DNA of 7,414 bases from positions 1 through 7,414 of the forward strand of contig JAATVR010000759.1 in assembly GCA_014523665.1 (NCBI GenBank). Direction: 5' to 3'. The notes beneath the pieces are model-generated. The model searched no databases and was not told the origin of the DNA. It saw only the letters and a program-made list of their open reading frames with translations. The stretch comes from Nitrososphaerales archaeon TH526 (lineage in GTDB: Archaea; Thermoproteota; Nitrososphaeria; Nitrososphaerales; Nitrososphaeraceae). This document shows, piece by piece, positions 1-6,100 of this stretch; the stretch's first letter is position 1, and every line of letters starts with the position of its first letter. A program made the translations under genes and the position numbers.

Positions 1-195
1 ATAGTAACGTCGCTTGTAGTGGGAACCTGCTATAACTAATAATTCATGCTCTGAAAGATTGAAACCAGTCAATAGCACTCCACTCTAGATGGGGGCCTCC
101 ATTACCGGGTGAGCAGTAGTAGTGAAATTCGTCATTTAAGCAAATCATGATCTTCTGTGCTATCAATATAACCCCCTTTTGTGAAACTTATTAAT

Positions 196-1788
196 TCAAC
201 AATTAATGCTACACGTACCATCAGGACAACATCCCTCATTCGGTCCACAACATTTGCCATTACAACATGTATACCAACACCCTGGCCCACATCCACAGTG
301 TTCGTCTTGACAACATTCGTGACACGTACCATCATTACAAAAATGACCACACGTACCATCAGGACAACAATCATACCCAAAACAAACTTCGCCATCACCA
401 CAGCATGGATTATCACCAGGTTTGTGGCAAGTACCATTATCGCAGGCGGTCCAACCTGGTGGACAGTGACTAATTCCACAACTTTCATTTAGTGGGACAC
501 ACCTGCCATCGTCGCAACATTTCATTTCGTTACCACATTCTGAGTCATCACAACACATACCTTCTAATTTACACTTACCATCAGGACAACACTTTTCATC
601 TGTTGCACAGCAGCGCTCACCGCAACACTTTTCAACTGTTTCACAGCAGAGCCCCTCTCCAGGACAACATTTCAGACCGGAAGGACAGCAACCGATACCA
701 GGACAACATTCCCCATAACAGCACGTACCATCAGGACAACATTTCTGACCTGGTCTACAAGCAGCATTACCACAGCATTCTTCACCCGGCCTCGAACATG
801 TTCCGTCATCACAACATGTGTCATTTGTTGAGCAGCATCTCTGATCATGACAACATTTCTCACCTTGTATACATTCTATATGACCGCCGCAGCATGTACT
901 AGTTGGTGGAATGCATCCTGTACCATAACCACAACAGCTCCATTCCTCCCCCCCCCCTTTTGGACAACAACCCGTACCAGGACAACATTCCTCACCGGGG
1001 TCACAGCAGCGCCCCGATGAAGGGCAACATTTCCCAGAAGGACAGCAACCGATACCAGGACAACATTCCTCATCCTGCGTACAACAGAACGTATTATACG
1101 GATCGCCGAATGGATCGCAACATGTAGTATTCGGTTCACAACAGAATGAACCGCAAGGCATCTTATTGCGCTCGCACCTATCAAAACAACGAGGATCATT
1201 ACAGACCACACCTGGTGGACAGCACTTCCAACCATCCCAATTACAACACACCCAACCAGCTGGGCAGGAACCGTCTTCGCAACATTCGGTATTGGGCCAA
1301 GTACAGAAAGGTCCTCCTAGGTGACCTGGACAAGGTATTGGATGTTCAGGTGTACAGCAGTCACCGCCATTAGGATTGCAATATCCAGTTTCACAGCAAT
1401 GTGGGGCGGGGGGAGCATTACAACACGACTCACCGCGAGGGCAGCAGATAGACGTACCACAACATACTGCAGTTGGATGCTGGCCGGTGTCCGGGCAGCA
1501 GCGATCACCTTGACCACAACAAATCTCACCGGGAGGACAGCAGATATCCCAGCTGCAAGGTGTTGAACCTTTTGGATAACATTCGCCTACCATTTGACAA
1601 CAGGTCTGGCTGGCGTCATCACAACATTCTGTACCACAAGGCGTCTGGCCCGCCTGACAGCTCGGTGCAAGATGGACAAGTAAACTAGAGTCAGTGTCGT
1701 GAACTAGAACGGATTCGGTTAGCCGTCCAGGATAATGATTAGGTGACTTGTAAATTGCGATCTGTGCATTGAACCCTGGCAACGTCAT
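196..1788 (-). CDS. Extremely cysteine-rich repeat protein with a Cys-free leader-like N-terminus
   Basis: This 530-residue protein contains about 122 cysteines, all after residue 43. Most are CC pairs in short motifs such as CCPDGTC, ECCPGIGCCPSG and KCCPSSGRCC, which recall granulin-type or metal/disulfide-rich repeats without matching a family I can name. The first 43 residues have no cysteine and no hydrophobic signal peptide. They carry a conserved-looking segment (MTLPGF, then IYKSPNHYPG) that is repeated in the small ORF just upstream. The ATG at 1788 is chosen because that homologous segment begins there; no close Shine-Dalgarno is visible. The gene lies downstream of a PatG-family protein and is probably co-transcribed with it. 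A ten-G tract (coding strand, 948-957) lies near residue 278. Possible roles are a modified precursor protein, a metal-binding protein or a disulfide-stabilised surface protein; none is proven. The coding call is strong because the frame stays open and periodic over 1.6 kb. Confidence 0.85.
   Translation of the reverse strand: MTLPGFNAQIAIYKSPNHYPGRLTESVLVHDTDSSLLVHLAPSCQAGQTPCGTECCDDASQTCCQMVGECYPKGSTPCSWDICCPPGEICCGQGDRCCPDTGQHPTAVCCGTSICCPRGESCCNAPPAPHCCETGYCNPNGGDCCTPEHPIPCPGHLGGPFCTWPNTECCEDGSCPAGWVCCNWDGWKCCPPGVVCNDPRCFDRCERNKMPCGSFCCEPNTTCCDPFGDPYNTFCCTQDEECCPGIGCCPSGKCCPSSGRCCDPGEECCPGTGCCPKGGGEEWSCCGYGTGCIPPTSTCCGGHIECIQGEKCCHDQRCCSTNDTCCDDGTCSRPGEECCGNAACRPGQKCCPDGTCCYGECCPGIGCCPSGLKCCPGEGLCCETVEKCCGERCCATDEKCCPDGKCKLEGMCCDDSECGNEMKCCDDGRCVPLNESCGISHCPPGWTACDNGTCHKPGDNPCCGDGEVCFGYDCCPDGTCGHFCNDGTCHECCQDEHCGCGPGCWYTCCNGKCCGPNEGCCPDGTCSINC
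680..712 (-). repeat. 33-bp exact direct repeat, copy A, in the cysteine-rich gene
   Basis: This segment is identical to 1037-1069, 357 bp (119 codons) away and in the same frame. Both copies encode ECCPGIGCCPS. Exact identity over 33 bases suggests recent duplication or gene conversion between repeat units. Confidence 0.85.
948..957 (-). repeat. Homopolymeric G10 tract inside the cysteine-rich gene
   Basis: Ten consecutive C on the plus strand read as ten G in the coding strand, within the codons for PKGGGEEW. Loss of one G shifts into a frame that stops near 876 after about 27 residues. Gain of one G shifts into a frame that stops within about 20 codons. Either change removes nearly half of the protein, so the tract could act as a slipped-strand on/off switch. 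It is also a place where sequencing errors are common, although the frame is intact on both sides as given. Confidence 0.8.
1037..1069 (-). repeat. 33-bp exact direct repeat, copy B, in the cysteine-rich gene
   Basis: This is the partner of the copy at 680-712 and lies in the same reading frame. Shorter versions of the unit (coding CCPDGTC) recur several times between about 215 and 740. Confidence 0.85.
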
Positions 1789-1830
1789 ACTATTATATCC
1801 AATCCCTCAAAATCATTGACACCATTGACA

Positions 1831-1980
1831 TTATCGAAGTATTGAGGCAACTTGATGACCACTCTCATGAAAAATATAAGATATGCGACGCGAAACTCCA
1901 GTATATGAGGCTGCTGTTCCAGGATAATGATGTGGTGACTGGTAAATCGTAGCTTCTGCACTAAATTCTGGGGGTCCCAT
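1831..1980 (-). CDS. Small leader-bearing peptide (putative RiPP-like precursor or decayed paralogue)
   Basis: This 49-residue ORF begins at an ATG at 1980 and ends with TAA at 1831-1833. Its first 21 residues align without gaps to the N-terminus of the downstream cysteine-rich protein, with 12 identities including P, F, A, IY, SP and HYPG. At DNA level, 1919-1980 and 1727-1788 match at 42 of 62 positions. The changes are partly synonymous, which suggests that both copies have been translated. After HYPG the sequences diverge: this one continues GTAASYTGVSRRISYIF and contains no cysteine. It starts 27 bp after the PatG-family stop and ends 42 bp before the cysteine-rich start. It may be a second substrate with the same leader, or the remnant of a longer paralogue truncated by mutation. 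A GTG-started frame over the same bases (1785-1988) lacks the homology. Confidence 0.6.
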   Translation of the reverse strand: MGPPEFSAEATIYQSPHHYPGTAASYTGVSRRISYIFHESGHQVASILR

Positions 1981-2007
1981 TCGTTCACTCTATCTAAATC
2001 CTAGTCA

Positions 2008-2895
2008 TCATCGGTCATAGTAGGAAGACATTTTTGTTACCAAGAACGGAAACTCTTCTGTTACATCTACACGTACAAAATACTTCTCAATGACATCGGT
2101 TTGCCTATTTGTGAAGGAAAATATTACATCAAAGATCTTACGCACTCCACTGAGACGAGAAGGTTTAATCTCTACACTCGTCAACGAAGAGTTTGCTGCG
2201 AAGGCTTCCTCAGTCCTTTTGTAGATTTCTTGATAGCGTACTGCCAAATAGTTTAAGGCTCGATGCTCATCGGTTCCTCCAGTGTTATCAGCCATTTGTA
2301 TGATCCTATAAAACAGTTCCTCTGCTGCATGCTTGAATTTATTAGTATCCATCCTCTCTGGTCTTGGTAAAGACTTTATGAGTCCGTCAATATCAAATGA
2401 ATATAATTGGTCTAAGATGACAATGGGGACTGCAAGGCCTCTGCACATATCTTGTGGAGCAATTGGTCCTCTAAGGCCTATGATAACATCGATGTCAGTT
2501 GGACGCGGTGCAGGACGCAAGCTTTCGATCAGCAGATCATAATCTGAAGGATCGCTTGGTTTTAGGATGTAAGTCTCAAGTCCTTCTATTGTGAAAACCC
2601 AACACATTTGTCGCACCAAATAACGGTTTTCACGCTTAGAAAGGACTGAACGAAGTGTCTCTCTATCTGTTAGCCCAATTACATCAGCCCTACCTGTTGC
2701 CTGCACAAACTCCTTTTCTACATCTAATCGAGGAAATCGAGGCTCGATCCTCCCCAAAGCATAGACAAAACTACGAACAGGAGGAGTCATTGGAGCTTCA
2801 CATGAGCACTTTCCGCCTGGCATTTCGCAGTTACACCCTCTGCTCTCTGAACCAGTGGATGAAGTTGGTCTGATACGATCGGATACAGCAGTCAT
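2008..2895 (-). CDS. Stand-alone PatG C-terminal domain protein (cyanobactin maturation PatA/PatG family)
   Basis: The 295-residue product matches, from memory of the family, the C-terminal domain found in PatG-type cyanobactin maturation proteases and as stand-alone bacterial proteins. Characteristic stretches are FVYALGRIEPRFP, QATGRADVIGLTDR, RENRYLVRQMCWVFTIEGLE, DVIIGLRGPIAP, DEHRALNYLAVRY and the C-terminal VRVDVTEEFPFLVTK. No subtilisin protease domain is present, so it is probably not itself a protease. The role of this domain is not settled, and recruitment or scaffolding on precursor peptides is one possibility. A short N-terminal extension carries CNCEMPGGKCSCE, a plausible metal-binding knuckle. 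The gene ends with tandem TGA codons and is followed after 27 bp by the leader peptide ORF, so it is likely the first gene of the set. The strong resemblance to bacterial homologues suggests lateral transfer. Confidence 0.85.
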   Translation of the reverse strand: MTAVSDRIRPTSSTGSESRGCNCEMPGGKCSCEAPMTPPVRSFVYALGRIEPRFPRLDVEKEFVQATGRADVIGLTDRETLRSVLSKRENRYLVRQMCWVFTIEGLETYILKPSDPSDYDLLIESLRPAPRPTDIDVIIGLRGPIAPQDMCRGLAVPIVILDQLYSFDIDGLIKSLPRPERMDTNKFKHAAEELFYRIIQMADNTGGTDEHRALNYLAVRYQEIYKRTEEAFAANSSLTSVEIKPSRLSGVRKIFDVIFSFTNRQTDVIEKYFVRVDVTEEFPFLVTKMSSYYDR

Positions 2896-2942
2896 TGATC
2901 TGGCTGGCTGTTCGGTCTATTTTCTGTACTAAGACTGGACAT

Positions 2943-2984
2943 AGGGGTTTTACTGCAATCAGATTGCATAGGCTAATAACCCCT
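2943..2984. promoter_or_regulatory. Nested inverted repeat, operator-like
   Basis: An inner perfect palindrome, TGCAATC-a-GATTGCA (2954-2968), is flanked by outer arms AGGGGTT (2943-2949) and AACCCCT (2978-2984). It lies 48 bp or more upstream of the PatG-family start, between divergent genes. It could be a repressor operator or an RNA hairpin in the leader of the minus-strand transcript. No regulator is encoded nearby in the window. Confidence 0.45.
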
Positions 2985-3163
2985 TCTCTCCTACATAAAT
3001 AATTCCTTAATAAAATGCATTTTGTTACGCTGTTCAGAGAACTTACTCTATTTCGATATTAGTAAAATAAAATTTCAGTAATTTTTACTTTGAGTATCAT
3101 TGTACGAGTAATTTTGAACAACTCCATCGAACGAATGTTCACAATGAATTTGCCTTACGGGCG

Positions 3164-3203
3164 TTCAATTAGTGTTCAAAGATATTCAATGCAATTATAA
3201 TAT
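3164..3203 (+). promoter_or_regulatory. Phased TTCAA repeats followed by a TATA-like element
   Basis: TTCAA occurs at 3164, 3175 and 3185, spaced 11 and 10 bp, so all copies face the same side of the helix. The repeats are followed by ATTATAATATG at about 3194, which resembles an archaeal TATA box. If used, transcription would begin near 3225 and read the patatin gene. This is pattern recognition only. Confidence 0.3.
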
Positions 3204-3305
3204 GATTTATCCCACTGTCTAACTTCTAAGAAGATCTGACTGAATATCATGCGGAAAAAATAAGCATTGTTCATAACTAATTCTACGTGCATAGCACTAA
3301 AGTTA

Positions 3306-3986
3306 ATGAATAAGATGCTCATAAGTATGAAACAATGCCTGATATCATTACACCTAAATCACAGAGCTCTGGTTTTTCAAGGGGGAGGGTCCCTTGGCGC
3401 TTACGAGGCTGGCGTATTTCACGTGCTTTATCATTGGATTAAAAAAGACATTCATGATAAGAATGAAAACATCTTTGACATCATTGCAGGGACTTCCATT
3501 GGTGCAATAAATGCTTCAATAATTGTAAGCCACATTTTAGATAGAAAAGAAGAATTCGATGGCAAGGAATCTAGTAATTTGAGATATTGGGAGGGTTCCC
3601 CAGAAAAACTCATCGATTTTTGGAGATATGTGTCTTCGACAATTGACTATTTTAGACTCTGGACGCCATTTTTAAAGTCTTCTTGGGATAATTGGCGAAA
3701 TTTTTTTCCTTTTTTTAACATACCATCATGCGAGGCTTTTAGAAGGTATCTATCCACTAGAAGGTCTCTAGCATTTGGAGAGCAAAACGTGTTCAGCCCG
3801 CAGTTTTTATTTCCCTTTGCAACACCAATGTTTAACAAATTCTTTGATTATACACCGTTAGCATCATGGCATCAATATAGTAACAATCCCTTGAGAAGTA
3901 GCATAGAAAAGTTTGCAAAAAAATTAAGTAATGGACAAATAATAAAAACAGATATCAAAAAAATAGTGAACCAAGACTACTTCTAG
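3306..3986 (+). CDS. Patatin-like phospholipase, N-terminal part (ends at a frameshift)
   Basis: This part carries the patatin signature near its start: the oxyanion-hole GGG in ALVFQGGGSLGAYEAGV (residues 26-28) and the nucleophile elbow GTSIG with the likely catalytic serine at residue 64. Patatins are Ser-Asp dyad lipid acyl hydrolases. The catalytic aspartate lies in the next segment, in another frame. The frame stops at 3984-3986, soon after a run of seven A. I start at the ATG at 3306; ATGs at 3315 and 3327 and a TTG at 3267 are alternatives, and no Shine-Dalgarno helps to choose. On its own this 226-residue product would lack the dyad aspartate and be inactive. Composition is much more AT-rich than the PatG and cysteine-rich genes to the left. 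Confidence 0.75.
   Translation: MNKMLISMKQCLISLHLNHRALVFQGGGSLGAYEAGVFHVLYHWIKKDIHDKNENIFDIIAGTSIGAINASIIVSHILDRKEEFDGKESSNLRYWEGSPEKLIDFWRYVSSTIDYFRLWTPFLKSSWDNWRNFFPFFNIPSCEAFRRYLSTRRSLAFGEQNVFSPQFLFPFATPMFNKFFDYTPLASWHQYSNNPLRSSIEKFAKKLSNGQIIKTDIKKIVNQDYF
3957..3963 (+). other. Frameshift site (A7 run) splitting the patatin gene
   Basis: The upstream frame reads DIKKIVNQDYF and stops. A -1 shift in this run gives KKNSEPRLLLVSVNIQDAK and restores patatin homology straight through to the catalytic aspartate. One missing A (true length eight) would explain it, either as a sequencing error or a real mutation. Programmed slippage is possible, but the in-frame heptamer C AAA AAA is not an ideal slippery site. 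Confidence 0.75.
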
Positions 3987-5158
3987 TTAGTGTTAATATA
4001 CAAGACGCAAAGACTAAAACATTTGATAGTTATGAAAAAAAAGTTAGTGCTGATTTAGAAAACGCAGAAACCAAAACATCTGATAGTTATGAAAAAAAAG
4101 ATGATGAAGAGGGTATTTCTTTAAAGCATGTTATTGCAAGTGCTGCAGTGCCAAAGAATTTTGCTTATGAGGAGATAAATGAACGCAAGTATTGGGATGG
4201 AGGAATAGTTAGCAACACACCGCTAAGAGAACTTATAAGTGAACATACTTTATTTTGGAAGGAAGCATTAAAACTAGATTCTGAAAAAGAAATACTTACA
4301 TACGCGACATGGAAAGATTGGATTGAAAATAAACCAAAGATTCCAAATGTTGATGTTTGTATAGTAAATTTACATCCTTTCGAAGAAGCTGGAGCCCATG
4401 TACCATCACTATATGATTGTGATATGACCAAAGATAGGGAAAATGACATAAGATTCCATGATAAGACCGAATATGATCTAAAAATGGGGAAGGTTATTGA
4501 TGATTACAAGGATTTTGTCACTCAAATGACAGGTCTCGCAATTAAATCTCTTGATAAAATTAATGAATCAGCAGACAAGGTTAATGAAAAAAAATATAAA
4601 GATGAATTGAAAAAATACTATAAGGATAAGGTCTTAATAGTTGATAATATCCTAGATTATAAATCGAAAAAAACTACTACGCGTAAAGGGGAAGAGAGAC
4701 CTTATTGGCATCTCTTAAAACATAGATTTGAACTCAACGAAAAGATAAAGATACAGCGTGCAGATGATGGTAACACAATTTCAGATAAAATATTTGATTT
4801 TTCCTACGATACAATAGACCAACTAATTAAGAAAGGCATTGATGACGGACTAGAAAGGGTTTTTGAAGTCGAAAAGGAGAAAAATAATAATAATATAGGT
4901 AAAGCTTGCATTGAACTACAAAAACTTATTGATGATATCAAAGAGCAGAATACCATTGAGGATCAATACCTTGTAGAAGTGGCCAAGAATATTATAGATA
5001 ACGCACTAGAAAGGGTTTTTGAAGTCGGCGGCAGCGATGAACTACGAAAGCTTATTGAAGACATCAAAAAACAAAATACCAATGAGGATCAATACCTTGT
5101 AGAAGCGGCCAACAATATTATAAATCTGCACAAGCCAACAATAGTTATACATGAGTGA
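3962..5158 (+). CDS. Patatin-like phospholipase, C-terminal part (frameshifted continuation)
   Basis: Read from the shift point, this 398-residue segment begins NSEPRLLLVSVNIQDAK, a typical patatin core strand. It continues with HVIASAAVPKNF and then KYWDGGIVSNTPL, where the aspartate of DGG (codon at 4196) completes the catalytic dyad. The following VDVCIVNLHPFEEAG and DRENDIRFHDKTEYD resemble the DUF3734 region that often follows bacterial patatin domains. If translated alone it would start at GTG 4148 and lack the nucleophile. Joined to the first part it gives about 617 residues, well above the 350-400 I expect for this family. The extra length comes from a Lys/Glu-rich helical C-terminus with two tandem copies of an LERVFEV...EDQYLVE unit. 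It may act on membrane lipids if functional. Confidence 0.72.
   Translation, partial: NSEPRLLLVSVNIQDAKTKTFDSYEKKVSADLENAETKTSDSYEKKDDEEGISLKHVIASAAVPKNFAYEEINERKYWDGGIVSNTPLRELISEHTLFWKEALKLDSEKEILTYATWKDWIENKPKIPNVDVCIVNLHPFEEAGAHVPSLYDCDMTKDRENDIRFHDKTEYDLKMGKVIDDYKDFVTQMTGLAIKSLDKINESADKVNEKKYKDELKKYYKDKVLIVDNILDYKSKKTTTRKGEERPYWHLLKHRFELNEKIKIQRADDGNTISDKIFDFSYDTIDQLIKKGIDDGLERVFEVEKEKNNNNIGKACIELQKLIDDIKEQNTIEDQYLVEVAKNIIDNALERVFEVGGSDELRKLIEDIKKQNTNEDQYLVEAANNIINLHKPTIVIHE
4007..4114 (+). repeat. 57-bp in-frame tandem duplication in the patatin gene
   Basis: Two units begin at 4007 and 4064. They share GATAGTTATGAAAAAAAAG exactly (4025-4043 and 4082-4100) and encode AKTKTFDSYEKK and AETKTSDSYEKK. 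The duplication lies about 45 bp downstream of the frameshift, in what should be a surface loop between the patatin core strand and the HVIASAAVP segment. Confidence 0.8.
4850..5131 (+). repeat. C-terminal tandem duplication in the patatin gene
   Basis: Unit one (4850-5005) and unit two (5006-5131) each begin CTAGAAAGGGTTTTTGAAG and later contain GAGGATCAATACCTTGTAG. Unit one has 30 extra bases that code for an Asn/Lys-rich insert. The encoded helices (LERVFEV, LIDDIKEQNT, EDQYLVE) are therefore duplicated, making a probable coiled or helical tail. Confidence 0.8.
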
Positions 5159-5701
5159 ACGTAAAAGATAACTTCCAGCTTGTGAATGTAAGCATTCCGG
5201 ATCTAAAAGAACGTGGATACTAGGCGAAATACATGGATGTCAGTGGATCCCTCTATACACGGTCCAGTTCCACCTAGGAAGACGGCCACTTTCTTGAAAA
5301 TATGTGGATATACTACTGTACTAGCAGGGTATTTTGATATACGGGATTGGAAATCTGCGATGTTATAAAATTGTTTCATGGTTTCTATGGAGTCGAAAAC
5401 AAGGTATGCAACAAAGGCAGAGCTTTGGCAAAGGTTTAATGATTTAACCTACACCTTCAACATCAGTGTGAGGAGGTAGTCAAGCCTTATCAAATTCTCA
5501 TGTACGTAAGGTGTAATGGATCGTATAAAGTCATGTCCTAGTGCCTCGACCTTGGTAGTACTCTCTTGGATCTATGAAATCATCTTACATTCGAGCGAAG
5601 AACCTCATTTTATACACCTACGTTGCCACTATGCGTCCCATCAATTCTAATTTCCTTACGAGTGTTTTAGGTTATAAGGTATGACCTATGTTTAGTGTTT
5701 T
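5159..5701. other. Stretch without a clear gene; possible decayed coding on the minus strand
   Basis: No ORF here looks convincing. On the minus strand one frame is open from 5571 to 5206 apart from a single TAG at 5449-5451, and reads protein-like segments such as HENLIRLDYLLTLMLKV and STVVYPHIFKKVAVFLGG. It has no good start and is out of frame with the small gene at 5702-5884. A 33-codon plus-strand ORF starting near 5380 (MVSMESKTRYATKAELWQRF) is an equally unproven alternative. It could be a relic of a degraded gene. Confidence 0.35.
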
Positions 5702-5884
5702 CTAAACAAAGACCGTATGAACTCTTACCAATGCACCATGCATCTCAACCAAGGGTCCGGATATATATTTGCCCACAGTTCGTCGGTCAATATTTTCTAT
5801 CGCGTCCCTTTGCTCATGTTTCCTCTGGAAATAGTCTACTATCTTAGTGCCTAATTGAACAACAACGGGTATGTATTCCGCCAT
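5702..5884 (-). CDS. Small hypothetical protein with its own archaeal-type promoter
   Basis: I do not recognise this 60-residue protein. It begins MAEYIPVVVQLGTKIVDYF, has a charged helical middle (QRKHEQRDAIENIDRR) and ends hydrophobic (ALVRVHTVFV). It contains no cysteine and no clear membrane span. The ATG at 5884 is preceded in frame by a stop four codons upstream, which fixes the start, and by a TATA element at a distance suited to a leaderless transcript. It may be complete, or the surviving N-terminus of a longer gene whose remainder decayed into 5159-5701, where the same frame meets four stops within about 42 codons. Confidence 0.45.
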   Translation of the reverse strand: MAEYIPVVVQLGTKIVDYFQRKHEQRDAIENIDRRTVGKYISGPLVEMHGALVRVHTVFV

Positions 5885-5914
5885 AGCTAATTAGTCATAT
5901 GGTATAAAAACCAA

Positions 5915-5922
5915 TTTATAAA
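5915..5922 (-). promoter_or_regulatory. Archaeal TATA box (TTTATAAA) for the small gene at 5884
   Basis: TTTATAAA lies 31 bp upstream of the ATG at 5884. Placing transcription start about 25 bp downstream of the box gives a nearly leaderless mRNA, the usual arrangement in Thaumarchaeota. The element is self-complementary, so its sequence alone does not give a direction. Confidence 0.5.
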
Positions 5923-6100
5923 GATCTTCTTCCGCCTACTAACTTTGACTTATGTAAGATAGACAAGGTAATCCATTATTCGCTGTCCATAAACATTTGG
6001 CGTATATTAGTTCTCTATCTGCTGTAAATATTTGCTGCTATACATATCTGCTGCAATTGAGCTGTAGAAATAATTCAGAGCTCATGTTTAGAATCCAACT

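Larger units (their letters stand above)
2896..3266. other. AT-rich divergent intergenic region
   Basis: This 370-bp stretch lies between the divergent PatG-family gene and the patatin gene. I see no ORF worth calling. It holds a nested inverted repeat (2943-2984), an A/T-rich block (about 3000-3100), and phased TTCAA repeats ahead of a TATA-like sequence. A weak TATA-like element for the minus-strand gene (TTATTTATG, complement of 2994-3002) lies about 100 bp upstream of the start at 2895. Confidence 0.6.

Noticed and set aside
49..70. Sequence GAAAGATTGAAACC resembles the end of some CRISPR repeats.
   Set aside because: Only one copy is present and there is no repeat-spacer pattern anywhere in the window.
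1..195. Possible tRNA or gene end at the left edge.
   Set aside because: No cloverleaf pairing or conserved T-loop is visible, and the short open frames all meet early stops.
132..1566. Several long ORFs on both strands overlapping the cysteine-rich gene.
   Set aside because: They are Val/Met-rich or Thr/His-rich shadows produced by the repetitive cysteine codons and show no independent protein signal.
1785..1988. A 67-codon GTG-started minus-strand ORF whose TGA overlaps the ATG of the cysteine-rich gene (ATGA).
   Set aside because: The frame holding homology to the neighbouring N-terminus is the other one (1831-1980); this frame has no recognisable protein features.
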